From: JABCYV01 sp963696025
GTDB lineage: Bacteria > Acidobacteriota > Terriglobia > Terriglobales > Acidobacteriaceae
Direction of reading: 5' to 3'
DNA: 64,000 nucleotides
Assembly (NCBI GenBank): GCA_963696025.1
Contig: CAVOII010000006.1
Coordinates: 248,001 to 312,000 of the forward strand
Shown here: in pieces, positions 53,754 through 62,081 of the stretch
Layout of the letters: every line of letters begins with the position of its first letter
Position numbering within the stretch: position 1 is the first letter of the stretch
Position numbers and translations under genes: made by a program
Notes under the pieces: model-generated
What the model was told of the DNA's origin: nothing
The model's input: the letters and a program-made list of their open reading frames with translations, nothing else
Database searches by the model: none

Positions 53754-54047
53754 TCGCCGCAAAGTACAGACTCTTCAGCGCCGAACCGAAACTAGTAAGT
53801 TCCCGAGATGCGCGCACCGAGGAAGCGGCCGTACTCGGCATTTCGATTTGGTCGCCACGCGATAAGTCCCGGATGGTCGGCTACCGAAAGCTATCCGGCT
53901 TAGACGGCGGGATTAGTCCTGCGAAGTCGGCTTGTGAGAACTGTTAGATCTTGGGCAAGTTGATGGACCATCTGCGGTGAATCGTCTAGCCTTCAGAATC
54001 ACCCACGGCAATCACCCACGGTTCTTGCGCTTTCCTCGTACTTTCCA

Positions 54048-55358
54048 GTGTTTGGCAGTCCCACGGCAACCATTGAAGTTGTTGGAAACACTGGAAACAC
54101 GAGTTCTGAAAAGGCTGGCGCCAGCGAATACTTTACCAAGGCATTCCAGTTGCGAGAACACGCGAGCGAACAGGAAAAGCTGGCCATCACAGGAAGCTAC
54201 TATTGGAGTGTAACCGGAGAACTGGATAAAGCGGCCCAGACAGATCAAGAAGAAATTGAGAGCTACCCGCGGAGAGTTGATGCGTATGCCCGGTTGGCCA
54301 ACGTCTACACACAGCAGGGACAGTATGAGAGAGCCGCGGAGATCACGAGACAAGCCTTGCGCCTCGTCCCGGATAGGTCCGCCTCCTACGCCCTCCTAGC
54401 CAACAGCTTGCTCTCCTTGCAGCGCTTCGACGAGGCGCGGCAGCTAACTCGCGAAGCACAGGCGCGAAAAGTGGATCATGACTTACTTCACAATGCTCTC
54501 TACGCTCTCGCCTTTCTCGCGGCGGACTCTGCCTCGATGACAGAACAGCAACAGTGGTATGCGGGGAAACCCGACTACGAAAACGAGGGCCTTGCGTTGG
54601 CATCTGACACCGAGGCTTATAGCGGTCATCTTGGCAAAGCACGGGAATTGACCAAGCGGGCTGTGGAATCCGCCATCCGCGCTGACAACAAGGAGGATGG
54701 CGCAATCTATGTGGCCAATGCCGCTCTCGAACAAGCCGCTTACGGCAATCCCACGGAAGCGCGGCAGTCAGCGGCGGAGGCTTTAAAGCTTGTTCCCGCA
54801 AATCAGGGTGTGGAGGTCGAAGCTGCGCTGGCGTTTGGCATGGTGGGTGACACGGCACGAGCCGACTCCTTGGCCCAAGACTTGGGGAAACGCTTCCTGC
54901 TGGACACGCAGATGCAGTCGCTTTGGCTGCCAGCGATTCAGGCGCAATTGGCGCTGGACAAAAAGAACCCGACTGCTGCCGTGACTGCCCTGCAAGCTGC
55001 TTCCCCCATCGAGTTGGGGCAAATTAATTTCCTCATCAACATTTCCTGCCTCTATCCGACGTATGTGCGCGGAGAGGCCTACTTGGCAGCCGGACAGGGC
55101 AGTGCTGCCGCCGCCGAGTTTCAGAAGATTCTCGACCACAACGGGGTAGTCTGGAACTGCTGGACGGGAGCGTTGGCACATTTGGGCGTGGCTCGTGCCA
55201 ACGCCTTGCAGGCGAGAACCACGCAGGGCGCGGATGCCGATGCCGCCCGCGTCCGCGCACTAGCCGCCTACAAAGATTTCCTCACCCTCTGGAAAGACGC
55301 CGACCCCGACATCCCCATCCTGAAAGAAGCCAAAGCGGAGTACGCGAGGCTGCAATAA
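54048..55358 (+). pseudogene. TPR protein, 5'-truncated paralogue of the Ser/Thr kinases
   Basis: From about 54110 the sequence (EYFTKAFQLREHASEQEKLAITGSYYWSVTGELDKAAQTDQEEIESYP..) aligns along its whole length with the TPR half of the 58247-61201 kinase, ending in the same tail YKDFLTLWKDADPDIPILKEAKAEYARLQ. The kinase domain, TM helix and first TPRs are missing and the ATG at 54048 has no good ribosome-binding site. The remainder is free of stops, so it might still give a soluble TPR protein, but a deletion scar is the simpler reading. Confidence 0.7.
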
Positions 55359-55415
55359 CGAATCGCCAAAGCTCTCGTTGACCTTTAATCGCCCTTCGAC
55401 CTAACATTCCCGCCA

Positions 55416-58037
55416 ATGGGCACATCCATCCAACTCATTGGGCAGACCATCTCGCATTACCGCGTCATTGAGAAGCTCGGTGGCGGCGGGATGGGAGTGG
55501 TGTACAAGGCGGAGGACACCGAGCTTGGGCGGTTTGTCGCCCTTAAGTTCCTGCCGGAAAATCTAGCTCAAGACCCACAGGCATTGGAACGATTTCGCCG
55601 CGAGGCGCGGGCTGCGTCAGCCCTCAACCATCCGAACATTTGCACGGTCTACGAAATTGGCAAACACGATGGTCGTTCGTTCATCGTGATGGAGTTTCTG
55701 GACGGCGTTACGCTGAAGCACCGCATCGCAGGGCGTCCGCTGGAAACGGAGTTGATTCTCTCGCTCGCTATCGAGATTGCGGACGCACTGGATGCAGCTC
55801 ACTCCGAAGGCATTGTCCACCGCGACATCAAGCCCGCCAACATCTTCGTCACCAAGCGCGGCCACGCCAAGATTCTGGACTTCGGACTGGCGAAGGTCAG
55901 TCTGGCAGGGAGTTCTTCGAGCAAGATTGAGTCTCTTAACACACAGACAGTTTCGGTGGACGCAGAGCATCTGACCAGTCCCGGAACCATGGTGGGAACG
56001 GTGGCTTATATGTCGCCGGAGCAGGTGCGGGCGAGAGAGTTGGATGCTCGGACCGATCTGTTCTCGTTTGGATCAGTGTTGTACGAGATGGTGACAGGCG
56101 ATTTGCCGTTTCACGGAGAAAGTTCGGCGATGATCTGTGAAGCCATCGTGAACCGTGCCCCGGTGGCTGTGGTACGGCTGAATCACGACGTGCCATCCGA
56201 ACTGGAACGTATCATCAATAAAGCACTAGAGAAAGATCGCAATCTGCGCTACCAGCACGCAGCCGATATGCGAACCGATTTGCAACGGCTGAAGCGTGAT
56301 ACGGAAACGGGACGCGCCATAGCTGCCAGTTCCGGTACGGTTGTGCCCGCACAAGAAAGCGGCTCCGGAGTTACGCAATCCAAGTTCGCCAAACCTCCAT
56401 CGCCAGCATCTAGTTCCTCCCCTGCGCTTGCCCCGTCTCAGTCGTCGAGCGCGTTGAAGGTGGACCTGAACATGCGGCACGAAATCGAGTCCGGCCAAAT
56501 CTCCAAAGGGCATGCTGCACAACTGCGAATGATTCAGCGATGGCTCTGGGCAGGATCTGCAGCTGGCGTGATCGTCATCCTCGCGATCGCCTTCGCGCTC
56601 GACCTTGGCGGATTGCAGCGCAAGCTAAGCGGCGCGAGTAGCAATCGCCCAATCCGGTCAATTGCCGTGCTTCCGTTCGCCAATGCTAGCGGAGACCCAA
56701 GCCTCGAATATCTGGGAGATGGGATTGCAAGTACTGTGACGGCGAGCCTCTCGCAGTTGAACGGGCTTCGCGTGATGGCGTCCGACTCCGTCTACGCTTA
56801 CAAAGGCCGCCATGTGGACCCGCGGCAAGTCGGCCGCGAGCTGAACGTTTCGAGCGTTCTCGAAGGCAGCGTCGCGAAAGTCGGAGACACGCTCGAAGTG
56901 AATACCAATCTCGTGGACACGAGTGACGATGCCGAACTCTGGGGCAACCATTACCGGGAAAAGGTGTCCAATATCTTTTCTCTCGAAGACAATATGTCGC
57001 AACAAATCGCCCATGCCCTGCGATTGCGACTCACGGGAGAACAACAGGATCGCCTGCTTGCCCATTCGACCGAAAATACTGAGGCTTACGACGCTTTCCT
57101 GAAAGGGCTGTATTACACGCGGCAATTCACGCCCGACAGCCTGAAGCAGGGAATGACTTATCTTCGACAGGCGGTCGCGCTCGATCCCAATTACGCTCTC
57201 GCCTATTCGACGATCGCATACAACTACAGCGTCATCGAAGACTGGTACGTGCCTCCACGAGAGGTCATGCCCGAAGCTGAAGCGGCAGCGAAGAAGGCTT
57301 TCGAACTTGACCCGACACTAGGCGACGCCGAAGGGTGGCTGGCGTACACGGACCATTTCTACAATTACAATCAGGCTAGGGCGCTTCAGGAATTTCAGCA
57401 TGCACTCGAACTCGATCCCAATGACGCTGAGATTCGCGCAATGTACGGCTGGTGCCTCGCGGATTTGAAGCGATACGACGAGGGCGTAGCGCAGAATGCT
57501 GAAAGCCTCAGGCTCGATCCAATTTCGGCTGAACACAATCACGTGCTTGGGCAAACCGACTACTACGCCCACCGCTACGACGACGCCATTCGGCAGGAGC
57601 GGAAGACCATCGAGCAGTTTCGCAGCACAGGCTTTGTCTCGATTGCCGGAGATGTGTTGGGATGGAGCTACGCCGCGAAGGGTCAACTCGACGACGCAAT
57701 TCAAGCCATCCAACAAGCTCGCAAAGCAGAGCCGGATTTCACGGAGGCGGTCGCCTCACTCGGCTGGGCTGCTGCGCTCAAGGGAGACCGCAAAACCGCA
57801 CAAGACATGCTCGCGGAACTCGATGCCCGTGCCAAGAAACACTGGGTCGAACCATATTTTTACGCCATGATTTACGCCGGCCTCGGAGACAAAGATCGAG
57901 CTTTCGCCGAGCTCGACAAAGCGTACGAAGCGCGATCATGGTATATGGCAGTGGTTGGCGTTGATTCGAAGCTCGATAGTCTTAGGTCTGACCCTCGATT
58001 TGCAAAGCTTTTGGCCGAGGTCGGCCTCCCTCACTAA
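55416..58037 (+). CDS. PknB-type Ser/Thr kinase with TolB-like and TPR domains
   Basis: 873 residues. Kinase: GGGGMG loop (22-27), Lys44, Glu63, HRDIKPAN (H135-R136-D137), DFG (155-157), MSPEQ. Basic juxtamembrane part then a TM near 374-396 (AGSAAGVIVILAIAFALDLGG). Extracytoplasmic TolB/FlgO-like domain from about 413 (RSIAVLPFANASGDPSLEYLGDGI..) and TPRs to the end. It differs from the next kinase by having the TolB-like domain and another C-terminus (..SKLDSLRSDPRFAKLLAEVGLPH). Signal sensed is unknown. Intact. Confidence 0.93.
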   Translation: MGTSIQLIGQTISHYRVIEKLGGGGMGVVYKAEDTELGRFVALKFLPENLAQDPQALERFRREARAASALNHPNICTVYEIGKHDGRSFIVMEFLDGVTLKHRIAGRPLETELILSLAIEIADALDAAHSEGIVHRDIKPANIFVTKRGHAKILDFGLAKVSLAGSSSSKIESLNTQTVSVDAEHLTSPGTMVGTVAYMSPEQVRARELDARTDLFSFGSVLYEMVTGDLPFHGESSAMICEAIVNRAPVAVVRLNHDVPSELERIINKALEKDRNLRYQHAADMRTDLQRLKRDTETGRAIAASSGTVVPAQESGSGVTQSKFAKPPSPASSSSPALAPSQSSSALKVDLNMRHEIESGQISKGHAAQLRMIQRWLWAGSAAGVIVILAIAFALDLGGLQRKLSGASSNRPIRSIAVLPFANASGDPSLEYLGDGIASTVTASLSQLNGLRVMASDSVYAYKGRHVDPRQVGRELNVSSVLEGSVAKVGDTLEVNTNLVDTSDDAELWGNHYREKVSNIFSLEDNMSQQIAHALRLRLTGEQQDRLLAHSTENTEAYDAFLKGLYYTRQFTPDSLKQGMTYLRQAVALDPNYALAYSTIAYNYSVIEDWYVPPREVMPEAEAAAKKAFELDPTLGDAEGWLAYTDHFYNYNQARALQEFQHALELDPNDAEIRAMYGWCLADLKRYDEGVAQNAESLRLDPISAEHNHVLGQTDYYAHRYDDAIRQERKTIEQFRSTGFVSIAGDVLGWSYAAKGQLDDAIQAIQQARKAEPDFTEAVASLGWAAALKGDRKTAQDMLAELDARAKKHWVEPYFYAMIYAGLGDKDRAFAELDKAYEARSWYMAVVGVDSKLDSLRSDPRFAKLLAEVGLPH

Positions 58038-58104
58038 ACCTCACTTCGCGTTGAAAGCGGGCGAGTGCCTTGGTCACGGACAACCTTCGGGTCAGTGCTC
58101 TCAC

Positions 58105-58198
58105 CGCCTACAAAGATTTCTTCACCCTCTCGGAAAGACGCCGACCCCGACATCCCCATCCTGAAGCAAGCCAAAGCTGAGTACGCGAAGCTGCAATG
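58105..58198 (+). pseudogene. Orphan tail of a kinase/TPR paralogue
   Basis: After the stop of the first kinase the bases again encode AYKDFFTL..KDADPDIPILKQAKAEYAKLQ-stop, with one inserted base, the shared C-terminal tail of the 54048 and 58247 genes. A recombination scar. Confidence 0.75.
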
Positions 58199-58246
58199 AA
58201 GCCCGTGCATTGACATACCTGGCCGCACGCCATAGCATTCCTGCGA

Positions 58247-61201
58247 ATGATCGGCCAGACCATCTCGCACTATCGCGTCGTCGAGAAGCTCGGTGGCGGA
58301 GGGATGGGTGTCGTTTACAAGGCTGAGGACACTACGCTACATCGTTTTGTGGCGCTGAAGTTCTTGCCCGACGACTTGGCCAAAGACTCACAAGCCTTGG
58401 CCCGATTCCAGCGCGAAGCAGAAACTGCCTCCGCCCTCGACCACCCGAACATCTGCACGATCTACGAGATTGGCAGCCACGAAAGCCAGCCGTTCATCGC
58501 CATGCAGTTCCTCGATGGGCAGACCCTCAAGCACCTGATTGGCAACCGTCCGATGGAGCTGGAGACGCTGCTCTCAATCGGAATCGAGATTGCCGACGCA
58601 CTGGATGCGGCGCACGCCAAGGGTGTCGTCCACCGCGACATTAAGCCGGCGAACATCTTCGTGACGGAACGCGGGCACGCCAAAATTCTGGATTTTGGGC
58701 TCGCGAAGGTGACCGCAACCGGCGCGAAGCTAGGGTCCGACGCTACCGAAACCGGGACTGCGGGGCCACACTTGACGAGTCCGGGGATGGCGGTGGGTAC
58801 GATAGCTTATATGTCGCCCGAGCAGGTGCGGGCCAAGGAACTGGACGCCCGAACCGACCTGTTTTCGTTCGGAGCGGTTCTCTACGAGATGGCGACCGGC
58901 ACGTTGCCGTTCCGTGGGGAAAGCTCGGGAGTCATCTTCCATGACATTCTGGATCGTGATCCGGTTCCGGCAGTGCGGCTGAATCCCGACTTGCCAGCTG
59001 AACTAGAACGCATCATCAACCGGGCGCTGGAGAAAGATCGTGAGCTGCGCTATCAACACGCCTCGGACATGCGTTCCGAGCTGAAGCGCTTGAAGAGAGA
59101 CACCGAAACCGGACGCGTTGGAGTAGCCAGTTCTGGGGCGGTCGCTGTGGCGCCGGACAGCGGCTCTCACGTAGTGACCCAGCGGCCAGTGCCAGCATCG
59201 GGTTCAGTTCCCTCTGCCATTCGGTCATCATCCGCTACCGTGAAGGCTGTGGAAGTTCCGGTAGCGGGTGGGAGGAAGCTCTGGAAGATTCTGGTTCCGG
59301 CTGCGGTGGTCGTCGTTGCGGGGTTGGTCGGCGGTGGTCTCTACTTCCGTTCGCGCGCCCCAGCGCCGGTGCTGACCGAGAAGGACACTATTGTTCTGGC
59401 TGATTTCACCAATACAACCGGCGATCCCGTCTTTGACGATGCCCTGAAACAGGCGCTCGCGGTCGATCTGGAACAGTCACCTTTCCTCAACGTTCTTTCT
59501 GACCGCAGGATGGGCGAGACATTGCGCTTGATGGGCCGCACGCCCACTGACCGTGTGACGAGAGAGGTCGCCCAGGAAATCTGCTTGCGGACCGGGAGCA
59601 AGGCCATACTGGCAGGCTCGATTTCCCGCCTGGGTAGCCAGTACGTCGTAGGTCTGGAGGCGGTGAACTGCGGCAACGGAGACACGCTGGCCAAGGAGCA
59701 AGCTGAGGCGTCGAGCAAAGAAGACGTAGTGAAAGCCTTGGGCAACGTGGCTTCCGGCCTGCGGACCAAGCTGGGCGAGTCGCTCGCGTCGGTGCAGAAG
59801 TTCAACGTCCCGATTGAGGCGACGACCTCGTCACTGGAGGCGCTCAAGACCTTCAGCATGGGCGTAACCACCCAGCGTCAGAAGGGGGACGCCGAAGCTA
59901 TTCCCTTCCTCAGGCGCGCCATTGAGCTGGATCCGAATTTCGCCGTGGCCTACGCGGTCTTAGGAGTATCGTACGCAAACCTGAGTCAACCCAGTCTGTC
60001 CGCGGAGAACCTGAAGAAGGCATATGAAATGAGAGAGCGGGTGAGCGAGAAGGAGCGACTCCGCATCTCTGCCTACTACTACGCTTTTGTCACTGGTGAA
60101 TTGGAGAAGGAGGCTCAGACCTATCAGCTGTGGATTCAGAGCTACCCCCATGACGATATTCCACACGGCAACTTGGGCAGTAACTTCAACGCTCTTGGGC
60201 AGTATGAGAAGGCCGTGACCGAAACCCAAGAGGCGCAGCGTCTTGAACCCAACAGCGTCATTGGCTACGGCAACCTCGGGCAGAACTTTCTTGCGCTCAA
60301 CCGACTGGATGACGCCAAGGCCATGTTTGAGCAGGCGCTGGCGCACAAACTGGATAGCGGGGCCCTACGTTGGTGGATGTACTACCTAGCTTTCCTCCGC
60401 GGCGACTCCGCGCAGATGGCGCAGCAGTTGGCTTGGGCAGCAGGAAAGCCGGGAGCCGAAGACCCGCTGCTTTCCGCGCAGTCCGATACCGAAGCGTATT
60501 ACGGCCGGCTCACGAAAGCGCGAGATTACTCGCGACGTGCGGTCGACTCCGCAGTCCGTGCTGACTCTAAGGAGACGGCTGCGCTCTGGCAGGTGAATGC
60601 CGCAGTGCGCGAGGCGGAGTTCGGCAACGTGGGAGTAGCGAAGCAGGATGTTAGCGCAGCTCTGGCCCTCGCCCCAGGCCGCGATGTAAAGGTGCTGTCA
60701 GCTCTGGCGCTGGCGCGGGTGGACGATAATGCGCGGGCGAAGGCGATGGTCGAGCAGTTGGAGAAGAGCGATCCCTTGAATACGGTTCTCAAACTCTATT
60801 GGCTGCCTACCCTCAAGGCAGCCATTGAACTCAACGGCGCAAATTCAGCGCAGGCTCTTGTGTTTCTGGAGGCCGCCGCTCCCTACGAATTGGGCGAGCC
60901 GCCGCCATGCCAGATGGGGACGCTGTACCCACCCTATCTTCGCGGTCAAGCCTACCTCCTGGCTCACAACGGCACCGCTGCGGCCGCCGAGTTCCAGAAG
61001 TTTCTGGACCATCGCGGCATCGTAGTGAACTTCCCGCTGGGAGCGCTCGCCCATCTCGGCCTCGCTCGCGCCTACACCCTTTCCGGCGACACCGCCAAGG
61101 CGAAAAACGCCTACCAAGATTTCCTCACCCTCTGGAAAGACGCCGACCCCGACATCCCCGTCCTGAAAGAAGCCAAGGCGGAGTACGCGAAATTGCAGTA
61201 G
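58247..61201 (+). CDS. PknB-type Ser/Thr kinase with TPR domains
   Basis: 984 residues starting MIGQTISHYRVVEKLGGGGMG. Lys38, Glu57, HRD at 129-131, DFG at 149-151, MSPEQ: all catalytic residues present. TM near 346-366 (KILVPAAVVVVAGLVGGGLYF), then a domain beginning DTIVLADFTNTTGDPVFDDALKQAL (a TolB-like variant) and a long TPR region ending in the tail YQDFLTLWKDADPDIPVLKEAKAEYAKLQ. It is the intact relative of the truncated 54048 copy. Confidence 0.93.
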   Translation: MIGQTISHYRVVEKLGGGGMGVVYKAEDTTLHRFVALKFLPDDLAKDSQALARFQREAETASALDHPNICTIYEIGSHESQPFIAMQFLDGQTLKHLIGNRPMELETLLSIGIEIADALDAAHAKGVVHRDIKPANIFVTERGHAKILDFGLAKVTATGAKLGSDATETGTAGPHLTSPGMAVGTIAYMSPEQVRAKELDARTDLFSFGAVLYEMATGTLPFRGESSGVIFHDILDRDPVPAVRLNPDLPAELERIINRALEKDRELRYQHASDMRSELKRLKRDTETGRVGVASSGAVAVAPDSGSHVVTQRPVPASGSVPSAIRSSSATVKAVEVPVAGGRKLWKILVPAAVVVVAGLVGGGLYFRSRAPAPVLTEKDTIVLADFTNTTGDPVFDDALKQALAVDLEQSPFLNVLSDRRMGETLRLMGRTPTDRVTREVAQEICLRTGSKAILAGSISRLGSQYVVGLEAVNCGNGDTLAKEQAEASSKEDVVKALGNVASGLRTKLGESLASVQKFNVPIEATTSSLEALKTFSMGVTTQRQKGDAEAIPFLRRAIELDPNFAVAYAVLGVSYANLSQPSLSAENLKKAYEMRERVSEKERLRISAYYYAFVTGELEKEAQTYQLWIQSYPHDDIPHGNLGSNFNALGQYEKAVTETQEAQRLEPNSVIGYGNLGQNFLALNRLDDAKAMFEQALAHKLDSGALRWWMYYLAFLRGDSAQMAQQLAWAAGKPGAEDPLLSAQSDTEAYYGRLTKARDYSRRAVDSAVRADSKETAALWQVNAAVREAEFGNVGVAKQDVSAALALAPGRDVKVLSALALARVDDNARAKAMVEQLEKSDPLNTVLKLYWLPTLKAAIELNGANSAQALVFLEAAAPYELGEPPPCQMGTLYPPYLRGQAYLLAHNGTAAAAEFQKFLDHRGIVVNFPLGALAHLGLARAYTLSGDTAKAKNAYQDFLTLWKDADPDIPVLKEAKAEYAKLQ

Positions 61202-61226
61202 GCCAACGGAAAGACCGCAAAACGAG

Positions 61227-61391
61227 CTATTGGATGGAACTCGCCGCCGAGGAGAAGGCGTTGTTGGCGTTCGAGCCGACGAGCCGGATGGTGCCCACCA
61301 CAAGCACAAGAATGACTGCAAGCATCACTGCGTACTCAGCGATATCTTGCCCCTTCTCCTCCACCCAGAGTCTGTGTAATGGTACGATCAT
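61227..61391 (-). CDS. Flp/Fap-type IVb pilin
   Basis: 54 residues, too short for usual gene calls, from ATG 61391 with GGGAGG 7 bases upstream. MIVPLHRLWVEEKGQDIAEYAVMLAVILVLVVGTIRL.. has the Flp prepilin pattern: short basic leader, cleavage after Gly before Gln-Asp-Ile-Ala-Glu-Tyr (Glu5, Tyr6), then the hydrophobic helix and a short polar end. Tad/Flp assembly genes are not in the window. Convergent with the kinase that ends at 61201. Confidence 0.85.
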   Translation of the reverse strand: MIVPLHRLWVEEKGQDIAEYAVMLAVILVLVVGTIRLVGSNANNAFSSAASSIQ

Positions 61392-61612
61392 GCTCCACCT
61401 CCCGGCAGTTCTAAGTGCGGAAACAATGAGGAAGATCAGAAGGTGGGTGACAGCTTGAGTGCGGACCGGAAGTGATGTGAGCGAATTGGCTGGCGCTCAC
61501 CCCTGAATGCAGGGATTCTGCGCTCGCCGCATTGAGCTTGTCAAGCGAAGGGGCGTAAGTTTGGCGGCTGATGAGGGTTTTGGACTGAACAGAAAAAAAC
61601 TGCCGGTCACCA

Positions 61613-61864
61613 TCAAGCTGAAATCAGTCGAAACATTTTCCGGCGTCTTCGCGCTTCCCATTCCTCGCGGGTGAGTTTAATCAGGTTGGAATTGTCGCCG
61701 GAACCTCGCGGGCGAGGATCTCTTGCGAGGTTGCTGATAGTCCAAAACGGGCTGGCTTCGGATAGCGTACCAGCAGCTTTTCGGTTTTCTAGTTCTTCCC
61801 AGAACTCGTGCGAGCACTCCTCCCGATGATTAAGGAAGAGCCGCCACAGGTCGTCAGCGCTCAT
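61613..61864 (-). CDS. Small hypothetical protein
   Basis: 83 residues from ATG 61864 (MSADDLWRLFLNHREECSHEFWEEL..; MKIAGLE at 61915 is an alternative). Helical N-terminus, basic end ..LIKLTREEWEARRRRKMF. I do not recognise it beyond similar small acidobacterial proteins. It diverges from the last kinase across about 220 bases. Confidence 0.5.
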   Translation of the reverse strand: MSADDLWRLFLNHREECSHEFWEELENRKAAGTLSEASPFWTISNLARDPRPRGSGDNSNLIKLTREEWEARRRRKMFRLISA

Positions 61865-62081
61865 GATTCTCAGCTTCAGACGAAGACGGTGGGTTTCGAG
61901 CCCGGCGATTTTCATTGCTGACGCCCCGAAAGGCACAGAGTTTACCATCCCCTGAAGGCAGAATCGAGGCCTGTGAAACTGGCCGCGACCCACCATCGCT
62001 ACATCGAAGTTCTCCCCCTTCGTTGACTTCGCCTCCGCAGCACTCCTAACATGGTCGCGCACGGAGCAGGCCTTTTCCTCA

